Shown: positions 30,305-38,893 of the stretch, one piece after another
Position numbering within the stretch: the first letter of the stretch is position 1
How the letters are laid out: each line of letters opens with the position of its first letter
Assembly (NCBI GenBank): GCA_013214625.1
Contig: JABSPO010000002.1
Span: 34,407 to 98,406 of the forward strand
DNA: 64,000 nt
From: Flavobacteriaceae bacterium
Lineage (GTDB): Bacteria > Bacteroidota > Bacteroidia > Flavobacteriales > Flavobacteriaceae
Reading direction: 5' to 3'
Notes under the pieces: model-generated
Seen by the model: only the letters and a program-made list of their open reading frames with translations
What the model was told of the DNA's origin: nothing
Database searches by the model: none
Made by a program: the position numbers and the translations under genes

Positions 30305-30329
30305 CGTCATTCTGAATTTACTTCAGAAT
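30305..30329. repeat. REP-like hairpin, CGTCAnnCTGAA family
   Basis: CGTC-ATTCTGAA-tttac-TTCAGAAT. Confidence 0.75.
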
Positions 30330-30481
30330 ATCAACATATTGGCGGGCTCTTTTATCACAAATTTTGGATAATCAACATTTTTGTCAGGTTAAAATTAAAG
30401 ATGCTTTTATACCTACGTATTTGTGTGGTTTTAAAAGTCTTTGTTCTTTTTTCTAACAGTTAAGCGGTCTTGTTCTTTAAT

Positions 30482-30994
30482 TTATTTAGCTGGTATACCT
30501 AGTTTTGATTTTACAGTAGCGGTGATGTCAAATTTTTCATCAACATAGGCAAATTCATTTCCATCTACAGTCAATATTTGAGTGTAGTTTTTCTCCTTAG
30601 CAACAATAGCAATCATATCACTTATTTTTTTGTATAATGGACGTAATAAATCATCTTGTTTTAATTGAGTTAGCTGACTTCCATTCTGTTGAAATGATTT
30701 AATGTTATTTTCTAAACCATACAATTCCTCTCCCATGGTTTTTTTCATAACATCACTATAAGCAGGGGCGTTTTTTTTGAAAGCTGCTAGTTTTGTTTTG
30801 TAAACCGTAATTTTTTCATTTAATGTTTTTTCTAATTCTGAATTATAAGATGCAACTTTAGTATTAACGGTGGCTAATTCTGGTAAATTTAAAAGTATTT
30901 CGTTTACGTTAACGGTGCCTACTTTACTTTGTGCAATCATGCTAATTGAAAAGAGCATAAAAGCAACTGATAGTGAAATGTATTTAATTTTCAT
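30482..30994 (-). CDS. OmpH/Skp family outer membrane chaperone
   Basis: SKVGTVNVNEILLNLPELATVNTKVASYNSELEKTL; start set at MKIKYISL. Confidence 0.85.
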   Translation of the reverse strand: MKIKYISLSVAFMLFSISMIAQSKVGTVNVNEILLNLPELATVNTKVASYNSELEKTLNEKITVYKTKLAAFKKNAPAYSDVMKKTMGEELYGLENNIKSFQQNGSQLTQLKQDDLLRPLYKKISDMIAIVAKEKNYTQILTVDGNEFAYVDEKFDITATVKSKLGIPAK

Positions 30995-31025
30995 AAAATT
31001 ATATTTGTTATTGAGTTTCAAATAT

Positions 31026-31058
31026 AAAAAAGCAACTGACTTTATCAGTTGCTTTTTT
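31026..31058 (-). terminator. terminator of the HTH/DUF2975 operon
   Basis: AAAAAAGCAACTGA cttta TCAGTTGCTTTTTT. Confidence 0.8.
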
Positions 31059-31116
31059 GAATAATTAACAAATACTTTTAATAAAGCACCTTCTCCTTGA
31101 GGAGAGGGTTAGGAGG

Positions 31117-31323
31117 TTATTCTTCAATATATTCTAATATATCTGCAGGTTGACACTCCAGTGCTTTACAAATAGCTTCTAAAGTAGAAAAACGTACCGC
31201 TTTTGCTTTTCCAGATTTAAGTATGGAAAGGTTTGCAGTAGTGATACCAATTATTTCTGCTAGTTCTTTGCTCCGCATTTTACGTTTTGCAAGCATTACA
31301 TCTAAGTTGATTACTATTGGCAT
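31117..31323 (-). CDS. Cro/C1-type helix-turn-helix regulator
   Basis: MPIVINLDVMLAKRKMRSKELAEIIGITTANLSILKSGKAKAVRFSTLEAICKALECQPADILEY. Confidence 0.93.
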   Translation of the reverse strand: MPIVINLDVMLAKRKMRSKELAEIIGITTANLSILKSGKAKAVRFSTLEAICKALECQPADILEYIEE

Positions 31324-31326
31324 AAG

Positions 31327-31923
31327 CTATACAGTTAATTCGTTTTCTTGTTGGAGTTTATTTCCTTCTTTGAAAATTTCAGCTAATATAAAACTAATGA
31401 GTGCAAATAGTAATGGAGTGAAACTTATAGAGGTTTGGCTAAAACCTCCTTGTCCAAAATAAAGAGTATTATTGAAGCTTAGTATAAAATATAATAAGGT
31501 TAGTATAAAATATAATATTGAATATTTTCCAATTTGTCTAAATGATAGAATATTATTTAGACGAAAAGTATCAAGTCTCTTTACTGACTGAATGATATTT
31601 TGAAACTCTTTAATGCTTAAGAAAAGAAGTATAAAGATACAGGTAAACTTGAAGTAGATTAAATATATTGTTGTTGTAGTTAACTTTTCTAAAACATATA
31701 CTTCATTATATGGATCTTTCCATTTATCAGAATAACTTTTGTTTAAGCCAATCGAAAACGTGGTTGGGGTGCCAGTGTAATTTATTTTTATATCATTATA
31801 AGCCTCTCTATCTATTTGGATATGGATAAAGATAACGGTAGTTAAAATAAAAGATAGGATGTAAATCAGTTTGATGATTTTGCAAATAGTGATAGCGATA
31901 TTTAAGAGCCTGTTTTTTGTCAT
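31327..31923 (-). CDS. DUF2975-like membrane protein
   Basis: Four hydrophobic segments; paired with an HTH gene; paralogous C-terminus ...ELTV. Confidence 0.75.
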   Translation of the reverse strand: MTKNRLLNIAITICKIIKLIYILSFILTTVIFIHIQIDREAYNDIKINYTGTPTTFSIGLNKSYSDKWKDPYNEVYVLEKLTTTTIYLIYFKFTCIFILLFLSIKEFQNIIQSVKRLDTFRLNNILSFRQIGKYSILYFILTLLYFILSFNNTLYFGQGGFSQTSISFTPLLFALISFILAEIFKEGNKLQQENELTV

Positions 31924-31945
31924 GATGTTTTATTTGTGATATTAT

Positions 31946-32449
31946 TTATACTGTTAAATCGTTTTCTTCTTTGGTGTCTTTTGCTATTTTGAATATTTCA
32001 CTTAATACCATGAAAAACAACCCTAAACTTAGCGTTAATATTAACGGACTAATACTTATTTCAAAAGACACTTTGTTTAAATTTAGATTGTAAATAAATG
32101 AACCAATAATATTTATAATTGAAAACCAGATTAATATTTCTCCAATTTTATTTAAGTTAATTAATACTGAGTCATCAAACATTCTTCTCTGAGAAAACAA
32201 CAGTAGTACCTTTTTAAAGAGGTAAATACAATATAAAACCAATAAGGTAGAGCTTGCCATTATTGATAAAACACCCTTCGAAATAAAATCGATATGAGAA
32301 ATTGTGTTTTCGTTAATTTTTATTGGTATCGATGAATAATCATCACTCAAAAATATATATGGAATAATAAAAAGAATGATTAATAATATTGGCATTGATA
32401 TAATCCATAGTATATCAATGATGGTTTTTAATAGAAGTAATTTTCTCAT
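31946..32449 (-). CDS. DUF2975-like membrane protein (paralog)
   Basis: Start at MRKLLLLKTIID; RRMFDDSVLINLNKIGEILIWFSIIN; C-terminus ENDLTV. Confidence 0.78.
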   Translation of the reverse strand: MRKLLLLKTIIDILWIISMPILLIILFIIPYIFLSDDYSSIPIKINENTISHIDFISKGVLSIMASSTLLVLYCIYLFKKVLLLFSQRRMFDDSVLINLNKIGEILIWFSIINIIGSFIYNLNLNKVSFEISISPLILTLSLGLFFMVLSEIFKIAKDTKEENDLTV

Positions 32450-32623
32450 CAGTGTTTTTTTATTATCGTTTAACAATAACAAAAGTAGATACAAATTATT
32501 GACAAACAATAATAAAATATTAAAAAATGGTAAATAAACTTGTAGGACATTGATTTTAGTAGATAATAATACAATCTTGATTCTTTATTCTTGTAGCAAA
32601 GCAGTCTTTATTCTATAAAAAAG

Positions 32624-32631
32624 TATCTTTG
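32624..32631 (+). promoter_or_regulatory. putative -7 element (TAnnTTTG) 4 nt before the bioF start codon
   Basis: TATCTTTG. Confidence 0.35.
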
Positions 32632-32635
32632 AAAA

Positions 32636-33808
32636 ATGTTTCCTAAAAAACTATATAACAAGCTGCAGAAGCGTACTGAAAACAATAGTTTTCGAAAATT
32701 GTCATTCCAAAATAAATTGGTAGACTTTTCTTCTAATGATTATTTAGGCTTTTCAAAATCAAAAGCAATTTTTAATAAATCACATCAGTATTTAGTTGAT
32801 AATGGATTCATTCAAAATGGAGCCACAGGTTCTCGATTATTATCAGGAAATCATGAATTGTATACTATAGTAGAGGAGCAGTTGAAAAGTATTCATCAGT
32901 CAGAAGTCTTGATTTTTAATTCTGGGTATGATGCGAATATTGGTTTTTTCAGTGCAGTCCCGCAACGAAATGATGTTATTCTATACGATGAATTGTCACA
33001 TGCGTCTATTCGTGACGGAATACAATTGTCAAATTCCAAAGCATATTCCTTTAAGCATAATAATATGCAAGATTTAGAGAAGAAGCTGAAACGTCATTCT
33101 GAAGCTAATAAAAAAAGTCAGACTGAGCCTGTTGAAGTGTATGTAGTAACTGAATCTGTTTTTTCAATGGATGGTGATTCGCCTGATTTAGAGGCGATGC
33201 TTCAAATAAGCAAGAAATACAGAGCGCATGTAATAGTTGACGAAGCACATGCAGTTGGCGTATTTGGTTTTGGATTGGTGCAGCAATTAGGTTTAGAAAA
33301 AGAGGTGTTCGCTAGAATTATCACTTTCGGAAAAGCCTTGGGTTGTCATGGAGCAGCAATTTTGGGAAGTAAGCAATTGAAGGAGTACCTTATTAATTTT
33401 TCACGTTCATTTATATATACCACAGGATTATCGCCACATTCATTGGCTACAATTCATATTGCATATAAAGAACTTGTCATCTCGAGCGCAGTCGAGAGAT
33501 CTCATTCGGGTATCCATCAGCTAAAAGACAATATTCAGTATTTCAAAGTTAAATATGACGAATTACAATTAACCGATTCGTTTGTTGAAAGTAACGCTGC
33601 AATACAATGTTGTGTCATTCCTGGTAATTCAGCTATTAAAAAATGTGCAGAAGTATTACAGGAAAACGGATTTGATGTATGGCCAATATTGTCACCTACG
33701 GTTCCAGAAGGACAAGAACGTTTGCGTTTTTGTTTACATTCTTACAATACGCAGCAGCAAATTGACGAAGTATTGAAATTGCTTAGTACATTTGTGAAGT
33801 TGAGTTAA
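32636..33808 (+). CDS. bioF: 8-amino-7-oxononanoate synthase
   Basis: FSSNDYLGFSKS, GATGSRLLSGNHELY, SVFSMDGDSPDLEAM, VDEAHAVGVFG, TFGKALGCHGAAI. Confidence 0.95.
   Translation: MFPKKLYNKLQKRTENNSFRKLSFQNKLVDFSSNDYLGFSKSKAIFNKSHQYLVDNGFIQNGATGSRLLSGNHELYTIVEEQLKSIHQSEVLIFNSGYDANIGFFSAVPQRNDVILYDELSHASIRDGIQLSNSKAYSFKHNNMQDLEKKLKRHSEANKKSQTEPVEVYVVTESVFSMDGDSPDLEAMLQISKKYRAHVIVDEAHAVGVFGFGLVQQLGLEKEVFARIITFGKALGCHGAAILGSKQLKEYLINFSRSFIYTTGLSPHSLATIHIAYKELVISSAVERSHSGIHQLKDNIQYFKVKYDELQLTDSFVESNAAIQCCVIPGNSAIKKCAEVLQENGFDVWPILSPTVPEGQERLRFCLHSYNTQQQIDEVLKLLSTFVKLS
33117..33139. repeat. in-frame interspersed repeat within bioF (SQTEPVEV)
   Basis: GTCAGACTGAGCCTGTTGAAGTG, same type as intergenic GTCAGTCTGAGTTTGTCGAAGAC at 12956. 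Confidence 0.7.
33476..33505. repeat. in-frame interspersed repeat within bioF (VISSAVERSH)
   Basis: GTCATCTCGAGCGCAGTCGAGAGATCTCAT, palindromic TCTCGA...TCGAGA. Confidence 0.75.
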
Positions 33809-33815
33809 TAAGGAG

Positions 33816-33885
33816 ATGCTAAAACAAGTTCAGCATGACGTATGAGTTTTGTTAGCGTCACCCTGAATTCATTTCAGGGTCACAT
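33816..33885. repeat. composite REP-like element upstream of the GIY-YIG gene
   Basis: ATGCTaAAacaagTTCAGCATGACG then CGTC-ACCCTGAA-ttcat-TTCAGGGT-CACAT. Confidence 0.8.
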
Positions 33886-33924
33886 AAAATGGCTAAAGGG
33901 TGTAAGAGATCTAACTCATAATAA

Positions 33925-34206
33925 ATGAAAATTAGTTTTATATACATATTAACAAATAAATACAGAACTACTTTTTATATTGGAGTGACAAATGATTTGT
34001 CTAAAAGGTTAGTTGAACATGCTGAAGATTTAGGATTGGTTTTTACTAAAAAGTATCAAACAATTGATTTGATTTATTATGAAGAGTTTTCGGATATTAA
34101 ACAAGCTATCACAAGAGAGAAACAATTAAAGAATTGGCATAAAGAATGGAAGCTTAATTTGATAAAAGAATTAAATCCTACTTTAGAAACATTAGAATAT
34201 TTATAA
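33925..34206 (+). CDS. single-domain GIY-YIG nuclease family protein
   Basis: FIYILTNKYRTTFYIGVTNDLSKRLVEH...ITREKQLKNWHKEWKLNLI. Confidence 0.95.
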   Translation: MKISFIYILTNKYRTTFYIGVTNDLSKRLVEHAEDLGLVFTKKYQTIDLIYYEEFSDIKQAITREKQLKNWHKEWKLNLIKELNPTLETLEYL

Positions 34207-34228
34207 AGTTTGTTAAAACAATTATGAG

Positions 34229-34290
34229 ATGCTGAAATAAATTCAGCATGACGTAAATATCGTCACACTGAATTTATTTCAGTGTCACAT
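34229..34290. repeat. composite REP-like element downstream of the GIY-YIG gene
   Basis: ATGCTGAA-ataaa-TTCAGCAT-GACG then CGTC-ACACTGAA-tttat-TTCAGTGT-CACAT. Confidence 0.85.
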
Positions 34291-34338
34291 AATGAATGGA
34301 TGATATAGAATAAGAGTAAAAAAACATTAATAAATATG

Positions 34339-34363
34339 GTGCTGATATAAGTTTAGCATGACG
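34339..34363. repeat. degenerate TGCTGA...TTAGCATGACG half element
   Basis: GTGCTGATATAAGTTTAGCATGACG. Confidence 0.65.
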
Positions 34364-34368
34364 AATCT

Positions 34369-34752
34369 ATGAAAGACAGTTTTACAACAATTGCAGTATT
34401 TCAATACTCATCAGAAGCACAAATCATAAAAGGGAAATTAGAATTTGAAGGCATTACTGTTTTTTTGGCTGATGAATATACAGTTGATACCGATCCGATG
34501 GTAAGTAATGCGATTGGCGGGGTGAAACTTCAGGTATACACTGAGCAAACAGAAGTTGCTAAAAGTATAGTTAGAGCAATTGATCCTAATTTATTAATAG
34601 AGCCTGTTTTATGTTCTAATTGCAAATCTTCAAACTTTAGTTTAAAGATGAATATTAAGAATTTATTTCTAAAGTTGATCCCAGTAAACGGGAAGTTTGA
34701 ATACAATTGCACAGATTGTAATACTAATTTTAAAGCAGCAGAAGCTTTATGA
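34369..34752 (+). CDS. DUF2007-like putative signal-transducing protein
   Basis: FTTIAVFQYSSEAQIIKGKLEFEGITVFLADEYTVDTDP; C-terminal CxxC pairs. Confidence 0.8.
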   Translation: MKDSFTTIAVFQYSSEAQIIKGKLEFEGITVFLADEYTVDTDPMVSNAIGGVKLQVYTEQTEVAKSIVRAIDPNLLIEPVLCSNCKSSNFSLKMNIKNLFLKLIPVNGKFEYNCTDCNTNFKAAEAL

Positions 34753-35360
34753 GTATGAAATTATTTATAACAGGGATTGGTACTGATGTAGGTAAAACAA
34801 TTGTTTCCGCAATATTAACGGAAGCTTTGGAAGCTGATTATTGGAAACCAATTCAAGCAGGGGAGTTAACAACAGGTGATTCTCATACAGTAGCTAGTTT
34901 AATTTCCAATTCAAAAACAAAGATCCATCCTAATAGTTATGCATTGAAAACTCCTATGAGTCCACATGCAGCAGCAAAAATTGATGGAATTACAATTGAT
35001 CTAAAAAAAATTATACCACCAAAAACCAAAAATAGTTTGGTTGTAGAGGGTGCAGGCGGTTTATTGGTTCCACTGAATGATACTCAAACGATATTAGATT
35101 TAATTCAACCAGATTATAAGGTGATTGTAGTGTCGCGACATTATTTAGGAAGTATCAATCATACTTTAATGACGATACAGTTGTTGCAACAAAAGGGATT
35201 TGATGTTTCCGTAATTTTTAATGGAACAGAAAATAAAACTACAGAAAGTATTATTGAAAAAATGACAGGAGTATCCGTTTTAGGGAGAATAGATGACGAG
35301 CCGTATTTTGATAAGAATGTAGTAAGGGAATATGCCGAGATATTTAAAGGTGTATTATGA
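34749..35360 (+). CDS. bioD: dethiobiotin synthase
   Basis: LFITGIGTDVGKTIVSAILTEAL, WKPIQAG, VEGAGGLLVPLND; 4-nt overlap with the upstream gene. Confidence 0.95.
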   Translation: MSMKLFITGIGTDVGKTIVSAILTEALEADYWKPIQAGELTTGDSHTVASLISNSKTKIHPNSYALKTPMSPHAAAKIDGITIDLKKIIPPKTKNSLVVEGAGGLLVPLNDTQTILDLIQPDYKVIVVSRHYLGSINHTLMTIQLLQQKGFDVSVIFNGTENKTTESIIEKMTGVSVLGRIDDEPYFDKNVVREYAEIFKGVL

Positions 35361-36109
35361 GGAGTTATATAGTTGTAATGTTATTAATAATAAATTTCTG
35401 TGCGCTTTTTGGGCAAAACAAAGATGCAGATAAATTAAAAAAATATGTTAGCTGCACAGAGAAAGATCATGATTCATGGGGTTGGACTAAGAAACATTTT
35501 TTCAATGATGAAGGGTTTATTATAAAAGAGGAAAATTATTCAAATGATAATAAACTACGTTCTCGTTATGAGTATTATTATGATGAGTATGGTAATCAGT
35601 ACAAAGAAATAAATACTTTTAATTCCAATGATGGTGTTTTGAATCATGAATATGATTATAAATTAGTAGTTGATTCTATTGGGGTAATTATTCAAAGAGG
35701 TTCTGGAGACTTTATGAAGATATATTCAAACTTCACTGAATTAGGAAAGCCAAGGTTAGTGGTAAATAAATTTTCTGTAGGGGTTGATAAAAAAATTTAT
35801 GAATACGATGTTAATGGAAATATTGTAAAGTATATTTATCATAGTGTGTGGACTGATATGGATGAAAAAGTACAGAAAAGCACAGAATCTATTCAATATC
35901 GATATGATTCATATAATAATGTGATAAGGTTGTATAGAAGTAATGATCAAAAATGGGAATACCCTATGATAATTACAGGAGGGCCTTCTCATTATGAACA
36001 TGAAAAATTCAGGTATGTATATAATAGAGATGGACTTTGGAAAAAAAAGTTTAAAACTGTTGAAGGAAAGGAATACCTAATTAAGAAAAGAAAATACACT
36101 AAAAGATAA
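35357..36109 (+). CDS. hypothetical secreted protein with YD-like repeats
   Basis: Signal peptide; repeated (Y)EYDxxGN motifs (YYYDEYGNQYKE, YEYDVNGNIVKY, YRYDSYNNVIRL). Confidence 0.75.
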   Translation: MRSYIVVMLLIINFCALFGQNKDADKLKKYVSCTEKDHDSWGWTKKHFFNDEGFIIKEENYSNDNKLRSRYEYYYDEYGNQYKEINTFNSNDGVLNHEYDYKLVVDSIGVIIQRGSGDFMKIYSNFTELGKPRLVVNKFSVGVDKKIYEYDVNGNIVKYIYHSVWTDMDEKVQKSTESIQYRYDSYNNVIRLYRSNDQKWEYPMIITGGPSHYEHEKFRYVYNRDGLWKKKFKTVEGKEYLIKKRKYTKR

Positions 36110-36116
36110 ATTATAA

Positions 36117-36141
36117 CGTCACTCTGAACTCATTTCAGAAT
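36117..36141. repeat. REP-like hairpin, CGTCACnCTGAA family
   Basis: CGTC-ACTCTGAA-ctcat-TTCAGAAT. Confidence 0.7.
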
Positions 36142-36178
36142 CACGGTGTTAAGATAAAAATTTGGCAATAAAGACTAG

Positions 36179-37462
36179 ATGGAAAAAAATAAAGAGGCTA
36201 GCCTCCAAGAAAGAGATAAAAATCACATTTGGCATCCGCTAAAACAACATCAGTTACATCCAAACAGTTTGCCAATAGTGAAAGCTAAAGGATGTGTATT
36301 GACTGATGACAAAGGTAATGAGTATATCGATGCAATAGCATCATGGTACACGTGTATGTTCGGACATTGCAACGATTTTATTACGAGTAGGGTTTCGGAC
36401 CAAATGAAGCAACTGGATCAGGTAATGTTTAGTGACTTTACACATGAGCCGGCAGTAAAACTTTCTGAGGAGCTAATTAAAATCCTTCCAGATAATCAGA
36501 ATAAAATATTCTTTTCTGAAAACGGATCTACAAGTGTGGAGGTTGGTATCAAAATGGCTTTACAGTATCATTTTAATATAGGAGAGAAACGGGATACATT
36601 TATTGCTTTTGAAAATGGATTCCATGGAGATACATTTGGGGCTATGGCGGTTTCGGGCTTATCGGTTTATAATGGGCCGTTTGAAGATTTTTTGATGGAT
36701 ATCAAACGTATTCCAACACCTGATGGAAATAACACACAGGCTATACTTGAGCAATTAAAAGAAATAGTTACGAATAACAAAGTAGCAGGATTTATATATG
36801 AGCCTTTGGTACAAGGAGCGGCAGGGATGAAAATTCATGATGTTATTGGTTTAGGAGAAATTTTAAAATTCTGTAAAGAAAATGCTATTCTGACTATTGC
36901 TGATGAAGTAATGACTGGATTTGGGAAAACAGGTAAACATTTTGCTTCTGATTATATTGAAACAAAACCTGATATTATCTGTTTGAGTAAAGCCTTAACT
37001 GCTGGGTTAATGCCAATGGCTATTACATCATGTACACAAAATATTTATGATGCTTTTTTGAGTAATGATATTAGTAAGGGTATGTTTCATTGTCATACTT
37101 ATTGTGCAAATCCATTAGCTTGTACCGCTGCTTTAGCGAGTATTGAATTATTACAGACAGCCAAAATTCAAGGTAATATTCAAGAAATTATCGGGTCACA
37201 TAAAGTGTTTAATGAGCGTATTAAAAATCATCCGAAAGTAAAATCTACTCGACAATTAGGAGTCATTTTTGCTTTAGATTTAAATACTGAAATGGAGCGT
37301 TATGGAAGTCTTCGTGATAAGTTATTAAAGTTTTTTATGGATCATGGAGTGTTTTTAAGACCTTTAGGGAATACAATATATATACAAGTGCCTTATGTAA
37401 TTACAAAAGAACAATTGGAAAAAGTATATAAAACTATTGAAGAGGCGTTGGAAATAGTGTAA
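36179..37462 (+). CDS. bioA: adenosylmethionine--8-amino-7-oxononanoate transaminase
   Basis: HIWHPLKQHQ, ASWYTCMFGH, FENGFHGDTFGAMAVSG, ADEVMTGFGKTG, LSKALTAGLMPM. Confidence 0.96.
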   Translation: MEKNKEASLQERDKNHIWHPLKQHQLHPNSLPIVKAKGCVLTDDKGNEYIDAIASWYTCMFGHCNDFITSRVSDQMKQLDQVMFSDFTHEPAVKLSEELIKILPDNQNKIFFSENGSTSVEVGIKMALQYHFNIGEKRDTFIAFENGFHGDTFGAMAVSGLSVYNGPFEDFLMDIKRIPTPDGNNTQAILEQLKEIVTNNKVAGFIYEPLVQGAAGMKIHDVIGLGEILKFCKENAILTIADEVMTGFGKTGKHFASDYIETKPDIICLSKALTAGLMPMAITSCTQNIYDAFLSNDISKGMFHCHTYCANPLACTAALASIELLQTAKIQGNIQEIIGSHKVFNERIKNHPKVKSTRQLGVIFALDLNTEMERYGSLRDKLLKFFMDHGVFLRPLGNTIYIQVPYVITKEQLEKVYKTIEEALEIV

Positions 37463-37494
37463 ATTTGCTCCCTTTAAAAGGTATAAAACCAATA

Positions 37495-38688
37495 ATGAAA
37501 TCACCAGTTTCTATAACAGCACTAGCGTCCCTTTCTGCTCTTGGGAGTAACTCAAAGCAAATTTGGGAGAACTATCAAAATGAAGATCATTTTATTTCTA
37601 AAAAGGAATTTAAAAGTTTTTCAGCACTAGTGGCTCAAATTTCTGAAGAAGATAAAATTGCAATACAAGAATTAAGAAATTCGGATTCTAAATATGTGAA
37701 TCTGGATGATTCGGTACTGTATTGTATGTATGTTTCTAGAAAAGCAGTAATAGATGCTGGATGGAAGTCATCTGATAATTTCGGAATTAATATAGGTTCT
37801 TCCAGAGGGGCAACATCATTATTTGAAAAGTATCATAAAGCCTTTTTAGAAAGTAATGTAGCAGAAACATTAAGTTCTCCAACAACAACTCTAGGAAATA
37901 TTTCTTCATGGACGGCACATGATTTACAGACGGATGGGCCGGAAATTTCACATTCTATTGCATGTTCAACAGGTTTGCATGCGTTATTGAATGGAGTAGT
38001 TTGGGTGCTTTCAGGTATGGCTAATAAGTTTTTAGTTGGTGGTAGTGAAGCAGCGTTAACTGATTTTACAATTGCCCAAATGAAGGCGTTAAAAATATAT
38101 GCGAAAAATGATGTAGTAGGTAGGGTGTCACTTCGAGAGCAGTCGAGAAGTAATACGTATCCATGTCAAGCGTTAAATCTTAATAAAAAACAGAATACGA
38201 TGGTGCTTGGTGAAGGTGCAGCAGTATTATGTTTGGAAAAAGGAGTAAAAGAAAATGCTTTAGCGGTTATTAGTGGGGTGGGTTATGCTACAGAAATATT
38301 AGAACATAATGTTTCTATCTCTACAGAAGCAACATGTTTTCAAAAGTCAATGAAAATGGCTTTGGGAGAAATGAATCCAAATGAAATTGATGTTATAGTA
38401 ATGCATGCTCCAGGAACTATTAAAGGAGATTTATCGGAAGTAAAGGCTATAGAAAAAGTTTTCGGGAAGGATGTACCGTTTTTAACTACTAATAAATGGA
38501 AGTTAGGGCATACGTTCGCCACATCAGGATTATTAAGTATTGAGTTAGCGGTTTTAATGTTGCAACATCAGCAAGTGGTTTCGGTTCCTTTTATAAAGCC
38601 ACAAAGGAAGCCAAAACAATTAAAAAATATAGTAGTGAATGCTGTAGGTTTTGGAGGGAATGCTGTAAGTGTATTATTAACAAAATAG
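37495..38688 (+). CDS. beta-ketoacyl-ACP synthase-like protein in the biotin cluster
   Basis: SIACSTGLHALLNG (Cys active site), VLGEGAAVLCLE, VMHAPGTIKGDLSEVKAI, NKWKLGHTFATSGLLSIELA. Confidence 0.9.
   Translation: MKSPVSITALASLSALGSNSKQIWENYQNEDHFISKKEFKSFSALVAQISEEDKIAIQELRNSDSKYVNLDDSVLYCMYVSRKAVIDAGWKSSDNFGINIGSSRGATSLFEKYHKAFLESNVAETLSSPTTTLGNISSWTAHDLQTDGPEISHSIACSTGLHALLNGVVWVLSGMANKFLVGGSEAALTDFTIAQMKALKIYAKNDVVGRVSLREQSRSNTYPCQALNLNKKQNTMVLGEGAAVLCLEKGVKENALAVISGVGYATEILEHNVSISTEATCFQKSMKMALGEMNPNEIDVIVMHAPGTIKGDLSEVKAIEKVFGKDVPFLTTNKWKLGHTFATSGLLSIELAVLMLQHQQVVSVPFIKPQRKPKQLKNIVVNAVGFGGNAVSVLLTK
38127..38151. repeat. in-frame interspersed repeat within the KAS gene
   Basis: GTCACTTCGAGAGCAGTCGAGAAGT, encoding (V)SLREQSRS. 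Confidence 0.75.
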
Positions 38689-38893
38689 TATGGGTATTAA
38701 TATATAATACTTGTAGGCTTGTCTTTAACGAAAAGTTATTTGTTAATTCATACCTAGTGTGCTTGCACCGAGGATATTGATTTAGTATTTTTGAAAATTA
38801 AAATAACTCACCTTTTTTTGGTGGGAATAATAATATTTTTATTGAGGAATTGCCTCAATAAGTAACTCCCATTAAGGGACTAACTCGGATTTT

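Noticed and set aside
33816-34363. CRISPR-like array around the GIY-YIG gene
   Set aside because: Repeats are alternately oriented palindromes with irregular spacing and no unique spacers; no cas genes.
38689-38893. Possible riboswitch upstream of bioB (hairpin TATTGAGG-aattg-CCTCAATA, 38840-38860)
   Set aside because: I do not recognise any known riboswitch class; only a small hairpin is visible, so no functional claim is made.
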